A DNA stretch of 64,000 nucleotides from the NCBI GenBank assembly GCA_031213475.1, contig JARUPZ010000024.1, forward strand, positions 1,612,001 through 1,676,000, read 5' to 3'. This DNA is from Nereocystis luetkeana (taxonomy: Eukaryota; Sar; Phaeophyceae; Laminariales; Laminariaceae). Below the pieces are notes generated by a model, which saw nothing but the letters and a program-made list of their open reading frames with translations, did not search any database and was not told the origin of the DNA. Position numbers and translations under genes: made by a program. Positions 55,527 to 64,000 of the stretch are shown here, piece by piece (the stretch's first letter is position 1; each line of letters starts with the position of its first letter).

Positions 55527-56110
55527 GCTCGCACTTGGCCTGCACGCTAAAACTTCGATACGTTACGTATCATAGACGGCATTAAAAATGAAGGCGCGGG
55601 CCCGTTACGGTCCGAACGCAACCTTTACTTTTTTTTAGAGATAGATGTAGATGCACTTCAGTTATCCTCGGGCGAGCGGTTGAGTACGGCAGCCGCACTT
55701 AACTCTTTCAGGACTGCAGCCTCGTTTCGGGGACAAACCCGTCAATCTCTAAGTAGTTTGTCTCCAAAAACGAGACTGCGGTACTAAAAGGGATAAGTGG
55801 GATGAATTTGTGTCTAGAGATTTTCACCGCACTTTTGTGTCTTAGATATTTTCACCGCACTTTTTCCGCTGGCCTTGGGCGAGCCCGATTGGCATTTTGG
55901 GAGTCACCTTTATTATGTCAAATATGTAACTGCCTTATGCTTCCCTTTCAAATTTTGGGTTTGCACGTAGCTTGCACTGTAAAACGTCTATGCGTTACGT
56001 ATCATGAAGCTTTAAAAAAGACGGCATCCGAAATGAAGACGGGCACGTTGCGGTCCGAGCGCACTTCTTAGAGGTGTAGAGATGTGCTCCAGTTACCATG
56101 TGTACGAGCT
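55510..56110 (+). repeat. Two copies of a 150-bp repeat flanking an H element
   Basis: Shared words: GCTTGCACTGTAAAACGTCT/GCCTGCACGCTAAAACTTCG, CGTTACGTATCAT, AAATGAAG.CG.GC.CGTT, GGTCCGA.CGCA. Copies lie at about 55540-55680 and 55970-56105. Confidence 0.65.
55701..55795. repeat. Hairpin element H
   Basis: Full copy between the two 150-bp repeats; arms CTTTCAGGACTGCAGCCTCG and CGAGACTGCGGTACTAAAAG. Confidence 0.85.
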
Positions 56111-56365
56111 GGGCCAGCCATGAAGCGAACAATCGATCATGGAGTCGTATCTCGTGAACCACTGCGGATATGGACTTGGTATTTGGAGGCACTGGCCCTG
56201 ACATATTTGTGGATGTGCGAAAAAAAAGTATGTTAGAAATTATGATATGTTAGTAATTCGACTCAAAACTCGACGGGATATAGATGAATTTTACCCAATT
56301 TTCCACTTGAACAGTTTTCCACTGGCCTTGGGGGAGCGATTGCTGCTGCTTGACCCGTCACCCCG

Positions 56366-57290
56366 ATTGGGATGCTGGAAGTCAACTCTGATAACTCCAC
56401 ATACAGGGCACCCGAAGAGGTGTGGTTTATACGATGACGATCGCCTCCGCGAGGGCTTCAACCTGGTGCCTGTGGCATGGGCGTGGCCGTTTCGAAATAA
56501 AATTATCCGTAGGTGACCAATGAATGGCTCTCATCTCACAGACACTTTTTCTGAATCCGTTTAAAAGACCACAAGTGTACCATTTGTGGAAGGCCCGACC
56601 GAACACGCCGCATGATCTAGCACATGCTTCCGGGGTTGGATCTGTACTATGCAGACCCTTCTGTCAAGTGTAAGGCAGTAGCATAATGCCACCACAGGGG
56701 GAAGGGGATACCAGAACACTTCACAACCTCTCACAGCCGCTGGTGAGGAACTAGGGTATAATAAAGCTGCATAGCTGGTACAGCTACTGTACTTACTGTA
56801 GTACCACAACAGGAACTGGGAAAAACTTTAGTAACATCTATTAATAGAAAGGAAAACAAGAGCGAAAACGTCTGGACGCGCGCAAAAAATGTCCGGTCTC
56901 CTATTGTGGCACAGTAAGGCCACAATTAGCCAAGAGAAGCCATGACGCGCACGAAAAAAAACGTGTTTCCTAATTAATATCGTTTCATTCGCCACCTGAC
57001 GATGTGTATAGAGCGAATTTCAAGAACCAAAAGCTAATACCAGGTACCAGGTATGAAATTCGGGATGCTGGAAGTCAACTCTGAAAACTCCACACACAGG
57101 CACGCGAAGAGGTGTGGTTTGGACCACATAACGATCGCCTCCGCGAGGGCTTCGACCTGATGCGTGCGGCATGGGCGTCGCCGTTTCGAAAGAAAGTTGG
57201 CCGTGGGTGCCCATTGAGTGACCCTGATTGCTCAGACAGACAGACAAATTTCTGAATCCGTTCCAGATACCACAAGTAAGTGTGGAATAA
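56366..57290 (+). repeat. Direct repeat of about 215 bp, two copies
   Basis: GGGATGCTGGAAGTCAACTC starts both copies (56368 and 57062). Both continue with CGAAGAGGTGTGGTTT and GATCGCCTCCGCGAGGGCTT and end near CTGAATCCGTT and ACCACAAGT. A fragment of repeat G (TCCGGGGTTGGATCTGTAC, reversed) lies between them at 56601-56660. The ends are not inverted, so a segmental or LTR-like origin is possible, but I see no coding content between them. Confidence 0.6.
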
Positions 57291-58160
57291 CAGAAAATCC
57301 TGACCAAAAAGCGTGAAGAATAATGCCGACAAAAATACTACGACCACTACTACAGTACACATAAACCTCCTTGCTGTGTCTCCTATTCAAAGCATCTTTA
57401 CTGGAGAATATTTACATAGGTGCGCAATAGTAGAGAACGGGATTGCTGAGGATACCGGTACGGAATTGTGGAGAAAAAGGGATTTTGCTCGCGCGGACGA
57501 TTTTATATTTCTGGTTTGTAAATATAACAATGCCGGAGTGGTTTGATTGGTGGACGAATCGTGGCCGAGCCGAACCAAATTTGGCTAACACCTGTTTGCG
57601 GTCGGCGGGGGGCATCCGGGATACATCCCCGGGTTTCGTAGGTGGATATGGATCACCCCGGCTTTACCATATACATATGTCGGAGAAGCAGCAATCACAA
57701 ATAAGGTGCGCGGGATATTTTAGCGATTTCCCAATATCTGAGTCATCGAGCACGCTATACGAGGCAGATATTTTAGCGCTTTCCCAATATCTGAGTCATC
57801 GAGCACGCTGTACGAGGCACCGAGCGCGCGCAACATCCATGCTGCGAGTGTTGTGTACTTCGACAAGCACATAAATCGAAAAGTTGCAATGAATTAGTAG
57901 CTATATAGGATACTCGTTTCGCTACCGAAACAAAAGGTCGAGGATGAAGAAAACAATTCGTCGACCTCCGGAAATGGTACGTGCCAGGGCATACGCATAA
58001 ATAAATAATCCAATCCCCACCACGTACTTGAGGGTGAAACAAACAGGGGACAGCGAAAACACGATACACGCACGCACTCACGAACATCACCTCAGGCAAG
58101 AACCCATCGTACGTACGGTGGACGTGCCATCTTCGCAACCTGACACAACGCGACTGACTG
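57291..58160. other. Unassigned, with a 53-bp tandem duplication
   Basis: 57714-57766 is repeated at 57767-57819 with two differences (GATATTTTAGCG.TTTCCCAA). Open frames over 57313-57874 (ELWRKRDFARADDFIFLVCK and PEWFDWWTNRGRAEPNLANT) look faintly protein-like, but no family is recognised. Confidence 0.45.
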
Positions 58161-58424
58161 ATGCTAGCTCGTTGCTATCAACACACACTCTTATCACCTC
58201 CTGTGGGACCCCGAGGTAGCGACGATAACGATGACAACTTCCTTCGGCGTTTTATTTCAAGTGTCTACGAGCAGCACGACGAGCGGAAGTGCGGGCAGGA
58301 TCATGATGTGCCCGTCCTGCACGACTCTTGGCATCGTCAGTCGGGCACCAATTTGCACATTGCCCTAACTAGACCACGCAGTTGCTGTACTCGCCTACTG
58401 TGTATCGTCAATTCTGCCCTATGA
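58161..58424 (+). CDS. Candidate coding stretch of unknown function
   Basis: An 87-codon open frame with a protein-like middle (DNDDNFLRRFISSVYEQHDE, VPVLHDSWHRQSGTNLHIAL). It starts at TTG rather than ATG, and splice sites are unclear. It may be an exon or a remnant of a transposon gene. Confidence 0.2.
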   Translation: MLARCYQHTLLSPPVGPRGSDDNDDNFLRRFISSVYEQHDERKCGQDHDVPVLHDSWHRQSGTNLHIALTRPRSCCTRLLCIVNSAL

Positions 58425-58599
58425 AGTCCCAAGACACACTAACTGTACTACTATACAATCAACATGAACGCCTTTTTGCGGTCGTGAGTGCTCGGACTGC
58501 ACCTACGCGGACTGCACCTACGCGTTGCTCTTTCGCCTCACTGAAAATATTCCAACCACACAGGTAGACTATGTCACCATGTCCCGAAATATAAATAAA

Positions 58600-59224
58600 C
58601 GTTGGGTTTAACAAATAGTGTAAAACCGGTTCTTAGATAATGGGACAGAGTGGTATGGTAGACTAGAATACCAGCAACTGTGTCAGCGAATCGTATGGCA
58701 GACTGTATGTACCAGGTACATACAAATAGTTTATACATTGAGAACAGAAAACGCCGAAGACCACGTCTGATGCGGCACGCTCGAAATTACGTCTCGCCTA
58801 GACGCAGGACCCCCCCTCCCCCCGCCCGATCAACCCCGACAAAATTACAATCGGCCTAAGCAACAGCGGCTACGACGGCTGGTTCGTGTCCTTTCTCTGC
58901 CGGCGACGAACAACACGCGGGGCCAACGGCTCCAACAATCGGAAAATCCTGGAAAATTCCTGGAAATTCCTGGGATTTTTCCGACGCAACATACTGTGAT
59001 ATCCATATCATCTCTCGCTACCCCCCCCCCCCCCCTCCCTCTCATTTTACCAGCATGCAAACACAATTCCACTCTAATTCCCAGTAGTTCGCCCCCCAAG
59101 CAGTTCTCAAGGGTTTTTTACCGCTTCAAAAATGATTCCCCACCAATTTCAAGTACAGTCTGTCCCAAAGCTAACGTGGGTGTACTTGTTCTCTTCCTTC
59201 ATAAGGGGGGTCAGGCTAAGTTTT
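58600..59224. other. No recognised gene
   Basis: Contains a short GGAAATTCCT/GGAAAATTCC stutter at 58939-58975 and a poly-C run at 59021. A worn half of H (CTCTAATTCCCAGTAGTTCG) lies at 59071-59120. Confidence 0.45.
59071..59120 (+). repeat. Right half of hairpin element H, worn
   Basis: CTAATTCCCAGTAGTTCGCC, then CAGTTCTCAAGGGTTTTTT. Confidence 0.45.
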
Positions 59225-59333
59225 CTACCAGAGATCCCCTCTCTCGTTCTCCTCCAGCAGGCGTGCGACGTCTGAATGCGGATCTTGAGCGACCATGTCC
59301 TGTGCGCTCACGCCGGAGTCGTTCTTCGTATAC
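59225..59333 (-). CDS. Second ankyrin gene, last visible exon
   Basis: In reverse, the acceptor AAATCAAG|GTATACG is followed by YTKNDSGVSAQDMVAQDPHS and DVARLLEENERGDLW, then TAG. This is the second half of an ankyrin repeat (SAQDMV...HSDVARLLEE). With the upstream exon it restores LLLHGADMYTKNDSG. The acceptor has a poor pyrimidine tract. The end is either the TAG at 59225 or a donor TCTCTG|GTAGAA at 59229 leading to a further exon; I cannot decide. Confidence 0.6.
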
Positions 59334-59608
59334 CTTGATTTATACGTGTTGTATTTACGAAAACGGCGACGCGCGTGTTCGCACGCGACAAAATCAGCAG
59401 CAACGACAACAACGACAAAATTAACAACAAAACGGCGACGACGACATCGGCCAGGCAACAACGGAAGATGAGAACGGGCTTGAGTGTGAGAGAGGGAGGG
59501 GTGAGGCAAAAGATCAACCTGTCTTTTGGTGGAGGAACATGTTTCCACTTCAACCTCGCCTCCACTCGACGGTAGAGCGGTAACGAGGCAAGAGTGTCTC
59601 ATACTTCG

Positions 59609-59790
59609 ATGCGAGTCGACGCGAGGGAACAAAGGGCTGAATTATTCTTGCGATCAGAATTCGAGGCACGTACCGGAGTGGGGGAGGGGGGGGGGAGAAG
59701 AGCTTTGCTGTGACCCCGGATCTGAGTTACGACTGTAATATTAGTATTAATAGGAGGGAAGCACAAACGCAGGGGGAATAAAATAAATGA
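59609..59790 (+). repeat. SINE-like repeat S with AT insertion
   Basis: Standard body; after GAGTTACGACT it carries GTAATATTAGTATTAATAGG, absent from the other copies. Confidence 0.75.
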
Positions 59791-60007
59791 GAAGGAACAT
59801 ACTTTGCAAGAGGCCGTGGGTGCGTTCGAAGTAAAACGACAGTGGTACTTCCACCGTGGCCAACTCGAGAAGGCTAGCGATGCAACAAGTCCCACGAGTT
59901 AGAACAAACTCGTCCGTTTCGGTAGACACCGGATTCGTGGAAATCGGATAGCTATAATCGTAGGTCTCGCGATCAATTATAAAAACGAGGACATAGCTTT
60001 TTCGTTT

Positions 60008-60375
60008 TTTTTTTCTCCCATCCCATTCACAATGCTTGCCCTTCTTTTCTCTCTCCTTCCGATAGTCGTAACTCAGATCCGGGGTCACGAACTACAGCAG
60101 TAGGCTCTTATCCCTCCTCCCCACTACGGTTCGTGCCTTGCATTTTTATCGCGGAAATACTTCGGCCCGTTCTTCCCTCGTCGACTCGCATCGAATAACG
60201 CCCACCCACGTTACTATGATATGAAAAGGCGCTTTCAACAGTTGATTCAGTTTTATTTTTCTCTATTTTTTGCACATAAACCGCAAAAGTCGGACCCACG
60301 TGGGATTCGAACTCCAGCACGAACCCATCATGGCTTTCGTGGGTACCACTAGACCACCGAGGCGACCGGTCAGTG
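60008..60375 (-). repeat. SINE-like repeat S, longest copy, with tRNA-like head
   Basis: In reverse, the head (60375-60290) contains TGGTCTAGTGGT, a good pol III A box, and GAGTTCGAATCCC, a good B box, about 40 bp apart. The T arm and acceptor pairs fail, so it is tRNA-derived rather than a tRNA. A T/A-rich linker with GAAAGCGCC and then the S body follow, ending A-rich at 60008. The order tRNA head, body, A-rich end is that of a SINE. Confidence 0.65.
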
Positions 60376-61524
60376 CACAGCAGAAAAACAGATGGGCCTA
60401 CACATTGTATCAAACTAAATCATGGGACACTTGTACGCACCCCGCCATGGAGATAATGTTTAGGCAAAAAAACGACTACGGGTTTCTACATAGTGACAGA
60501 AAAACAACCCCTTCCCACCCCCTCCCCCCTTGCCTCGTCGGTGAGGATTCAAGAATGCCCCCCAAAAAAACAGAATTGATTGCACTCTAGCCACAGCACA
60601 TAGAGTGGCAGTAAAAAACAGTCAATCGAAGCTATTAATAGTGTAAATCTATAGACTCAGTCCAACTACTCCAGTCCTCGGATCACTCTAGCCACCGTTG
60701 AGACGGAGTGAAAACTGACAATCGAAGCTTCTGCTGGGGCCGAACAACTCTGGCTGTCGGATGGCCAAACGATACTACGCGCAGGCTGCCGTGGAAAAAG
60801 ACGAAGCGACCAATCCGCACAGGGAACACGTGGCTTAGAACCAGGTCCAGAGACCAAAGCAAATGGGCATGCGGTCTAAATACCCGTCTATTGGGAACAT
60901 AGTAGTCTCATCCAAATATGCTGTGCAAACAAACGGGGATGCCCGTCTCACGTTGAAATATAAGGTATAAGGCATAGTTAGATGGCCAAAAAAAGTACCA
61001 AAGTACCTTATATTCACCATCATACTGCTATATGTAATGGATTTTGGGTATATGGTGGCTTCTGATCAGTATAGCCCCTCGTACTAGGAACATGATAGCG
61101 GGGAAGTAGTACAACGATCCTCGTGATGCTGCGCGGTCGCGTCGTACATCTCCCTAGGTACATCATGTTGCACTTTGGGTACATCTCCAACCCCAAGATC
61201 ACAGTAGCATAGCCCTGGGTAGCATGCTGTTTCATGTAGCCGATGCTGTAATAGATAGCCCTAGTCACTATTTTTTTGTACACTTTTTTCTCCTTCAAGG
61301 CATATGCCTTCAAGTCCCAACAGGGGGGGTATCGTCGCTTTTTCCCGCCTTTTTTTTTCTCGTTCAAGGCATGCCTTCGAACCCCAAAGGGAGGGGTTAA
61401 CAACCTCTTCGCACAAACAACCGCACCATATGCTCCACAACACTGGTCCATATCAGAAACGACCATGACCCCGTACCGCCAACAATAAAACGCACCAAAT
61501 GGACTGCCTCTGCCTCCTTCCCCC

Positions 61525-61700
61525 CCGCCACCCTTCATGCGACTCGCCCAACACCTCACGGCACGGCGCTTCGCGCTTGGTGCAAGCAATGTCTACCTGG
61601 TCCGTCGGTGAAAACCCGACATGCTCCGCCCCGGCATCGTAGGGGTGCGAGGGTCTATGGCCATACGACTACGGCCATGCACGACATGACTACACCCCCC
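61525..61700 (+). repeat. C-tailed repeat P
   Basis: CCTTCATGCGACTCGCCCAA, CGCTTCGCGCTTGGTGCAAG, CGGTGAAAACCCGACATGCT, CATACGACTACGGCCATGC, then a C run. Confidence 0.8.
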
Positions 61701-61777
61701 CCCATCGACGCCCCGGATCCCAAGCACGTACAAGGGGCGAGCTGGAAGAAAATGGCCGACGCGAAACGGCTACTCAC

Positions 61778-61941
61778 ATGTCGGCACCGTGGAGGAGAAG
61801 AACAGCAACCGCCCTCCGTCGGTCGGCCTCACACGCAACGTGCAACGCCGTGCGCGCCCCCTGTTTCGGGTCGGGCCAGTTGACGTCCCCCTTGTGGGCG
61901 ATGCACCACGCGATTCTCTCCACGTCGCCGCGCGCCGCGGC
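61778..61941 (-). CDS. Second ankyrin gene, penultimate visible exon
   Basis: In reverse, acceptor ACGATCAG|GCC after a pyrimidine-rich tract and donor GACAT|GTGAGT, a strong donor. It reads AAARGDVERIAWCIAHKGDV and then TALHVACEADRRRAVAVLLL with HGAD at the end. Two ankyrin repeats are clear (AAARGDVERI...GDVNW and TALHVACEA...LLLHGAD). The exon is 164 bp, phase 0 to phase 2, and it joins 59333 in frame. Ankyrin units with a VNW step and a charged tail occur in ArfGAP proteins, but no ArfGAP or PH domain is visible here, so the family stays open. Upstream exons must lie above 61941 and were not identified. Confidence 0.75.
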
Positions 61942-61999
61942 CTGATCGTCGGTTATCGGGCGGCGGAAGAAAAAGCGCAGGCGCGTGGGACAACAAATG

Positions 62000-62568
62000 T
62001 TATACTTCGAAGTAGACTACGAATAGGAATGTCTTTTTAAGCTTCCTTTTTTTTATGCGGTGGGTCGTGAGCTGAGCTCTTCGCTATCATAGCTCCGTCC
62101 GGGCTGTTTGCTAGCTTGCGAGCTTTCATTACTATTTCACTTGTCGCTTCGCAAGCTTTCAAGGGTTTTATTTGTACACGAATCAAGTTTACGTCACGTA
62201 CACGAATGAATTGGTTTTTGTTTTTCGCATGAAAAAGGAGAGGTAGCTTTTTATACGAGCAAGAAATAACGTTCGGCTGATCTTTAGCCTTTCCCCAGCA
62301 GTTGCAATGAACACGCTCGTCTATACCTAGCGCTCGCACAGCATGAGCAACGACCCTTGCGAAGCTCCCATCTGTCCAAGCTAGGGCAGCCACTGAAGTT
62401 TAGGAGCTACACCGCCTTTCCCTGGGGTTTCCGGCTCTGCGCTACGTGGCAGATATTTTCTGCTGCTTCGTTGTATAGCTTTGTCCGCTGTTTCGCCGGT
62501 TCCTGGAATCTGTCCACTCCCACGTTGTTTTTTTGCTCTTCTCTGGCGGGTTGGTACAAATGAAGCTC
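62000..62568. other. No confirmed exon
   Basis: A - strand frame (62393-62037) begins AALAWTDGSFARVVAHAVRA and could hold an upstream exon of the second ankyrin gene, but its best donor (GCTAG|GTATAG) is in the wrong phase for 61941. Confidence 0.35.
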
Positions 62569-62660
62569 AACTCTTTTAATGCTGCAGTCCCGTTGAGGAG
62601 GGCAGACCACTCAAATTCTAAGTGGCTCGTCCCCGAAACGGGACTGCAGTCCTCAAAGAG
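62569..62660. repeat. Hairpin element H
   Basis: Full copy with a GC-shifted left inner arm (CCCGTTGAGGAGGGCAGACC). Confidence 0.8.
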
Positions 62661-62970
62661 AAACATGCCACAACACCTCCACATACAGCACCGCGTGGAA
62701 GTGCGTGTCTCGCGTCAATATAACCCATCCCTCCCGTTGAAACAGCAGTACGCGCTGCTGCTACAGTACCTCGCGCGCGAGGGCATTTTGACCCGAACAC
62801 AAATGGGCCCGGCTTTCGCACATAAATCGTCGCCTTCGCGCTGCTGCTGCTGCTGCTGCTGCTGGGGTCTAGTCACCCGGCACTGGGGGCTGGTCGCCCG
62901 CCACGAAGAAGGCAGGACGGCCAACAAAGCCGGAGCTACGTACGAGACACGATGCGCTCCAGTCGGCTAG
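62661..62970. other. Exon-like island of uncertain strand, with (CTG)n
   Basis: The + frame reads LPLKQQYALLLQYLAREGIL; the - frame reads a poly-Gln run and then EGDDLCAKAGPICVRVKMPS ahead of a GCGAG|GTACTG donor. A (CTG)8-like run lies at 62842-62866. I cannot tell which strand, if either, is coding. Confidence 0.3.
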
Positions 62971-63589
62971 AACCTTGAACAGCTGTTGTTGCGGATAGTA
63001 CTTCTACGAAACCCTCGTACGCTCGTAACGTTTCGACGTAGCGTTGTTTCTTAACTACCAGGTCTGTAGCTCTAGTCTAGACGGCAGCAGCAGTAAAAAA
63101 TACCGTAAATGACACAACAGCAGTAGTACTCTACGTAGACCGTCCTGTTCCGTAACAGCTTTCCTTTTTGCGAATGCAAAAAACTCGTCCGGCCGAGTAC
63201 TACAAATGGGTAGTAGGACACTGTTGCTATTCGCGCATTTTGTTTCCCTCAATAGAAGACGACCACCTCTTCTTGCGTTTTAGTTCAGCAAAAATACGTA
63301 AAAAAATACCAGGCACCAGGTACCAGTACGAACGTACTGTAGTAGTGCACGAACGTACTGTAGTAGTGCATTACTTGACATATTGTACACTCCCTTCCTA
63401 CAGTATGAACCCGTATCTGTTACACGAGTACATATGATACCAGTCAGTATCGTTTTATTGCGGCAAATGAATATTTTCACGAGATATTATTGCGGTATAC
63501 ATACACTGCCTCATCACATTGTTAGCACGGGACAAGAAAACAACATTGCGCCATCCCCTCCCACTAGTAGCTGAGAGGCATGTTTTTAA

Positions 63590-63856
63590 AAGCCCCAGGC
63601 CAACACAGCAGTTGTACTCACAAGTTCGTTTCAGAAACGGGAACACACTATTTTACGTACAGTCTTCGTTGTCTATAATCGCTGCGACCCCACCCCGAAG
63701 TGGGGCATTTTCGAGTTGCTACGACTGCGTCGGCTGTGCGCTCCACCGATTGAACGGTCGATGCTCAACCTTGCGAGGTGTGTGATACGTCGGGCGTGCG
63801 TCTTCTGTCAAAACGCTTTGGAAGACACGCCCCCTCGGAGTGGTATATACTCTTAG
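63590..63856 (+). CDS. Candidate terminal exon, unknown protein
   Basis: An open stretch of 88 codons ending in TAG. From about 63683 it reads CDPTPKWGIFELLRLRRLCA and SMLNLARCVIRRACVFCQNA, with strong protein character. The SMLNLARCVIRRAC part loosely resembles a SOCS-box helix, which often follows ankyrin repeats, but this is only pattern resemblance. A possible acceptor is ACGTACAG|TC at 63662. There is no ATG at its start, so it would be an internal or last exon. Confidence 0.35.
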   Translation, partial: KPQANTAVVLTSSFQKREHTILRTVFVVYNRCDPTPKWGIFELLRLRRLCAPPIERSMLNLARCVIRRACVFCQNALEDTPPRSGIYS

Positions 63857-64000
63857 AGGAATACCCGCAATGCAATTCACACTACTGTACTCGGAACTGC
63901 CACTAATAATAGAAGTGCTACATAGTGACTACCATCATATTACCACTTTATTCATACAAGGGAAAAGGCCATGTCTGGGTATACCGCTGTCTTTTTCAGC

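Larger units (their letters stand above)
59334..61777 (-). other. Intron of the second ankyrin gene, about 2.4 kb
   Basis: Contains two S repeats facing each other (59609 and 60008), the tRNA-like head and one P repeat. 60380-61525 shows nothing recognisable except a local repeat of TTCAAGGCATGCCTTCGA-type words (61295-61385). Confidence 0.55.

Noticed and set aside
60290-60375. An intact tRNA gene
   Set aside because: A and B boxes are present, but the acceptor and T stems do not pair. Better explained as a SINE head.

Overview
The window is nuclear DNA of a repeat-rich, intron-rich eukaryote. Exons are GC-rich islands bounded by GT/AG sites, and they are separated by introns of 0.5 to 8.7 kb packed with small repeats. 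My best guess at the organism is a brown alga (Phaeophyceae) or a related stramenopile. That guess rests on the wording of the Ty3/gypsy integrase fossil, which I recall from brown-algal genomes, and on the gene style. It was not checked by any search.

Main gene. Nine exons on the + strand between 12883 and 38595 join without a break in reading phase. They encode about 875 residues of one protein: four to five ankyrin repeats (exons 1 to 4), a short basic helix (exon 5), two coiled-coil exons (6 and 7), then a very long Ser/Asn/Gly/Ala low-complexity tail with a [10 protein letters not shown]-type repeat (exons 8 and 9). The true 5' end was not found. It may lie anywhere in the first 12.9 kb, and a weak first-exon candidate sits at 4148-4195. 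The layout suggests a scaffold protein, but no enzymatic domain is visible.

Second gene. On the - strand, exons at 61941-61778 and 59333-59225 join in phase to the C-terminal part of another ankyrin-repeat protein of about 90 residues. A further candidate - strand exon lies at 50753-50598, and a + strand candidate exon lies at 63590-63856.

Repeats dominate everything else. They include a hairpin element of about 95 bp (13 full and 5 half copies), a 105-bp TA-target MITE (4 copies), a SINE-like family with a tRNA-like head, a GATC-rich family of about 260 bp, a C-tailed family, a 79-bp satellite, a 22-bp minisatellite, two clusters of short palindromes (TCCCATGGGA and TACTCCGAGTA), and fossil Ty3/gypsy LTR retrotransposon pieces at 47.5-48.6 kb and 51.5-55.5 kb.

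Most unusual signal. Short TA-bounded near-palindromes (TACCAGGTA, TACAGCAGTA, TATTAATA, TACGAGTA) occur far more often than chance throughout. Where two copies of a repeat can be compared, they appear as small clean insertions in one copy only. This may be an undescribed micro-insertion process.

Stretches not listed as genes were read by eye only. I saw no rRNA, no intact tRNA and no CRISPR.
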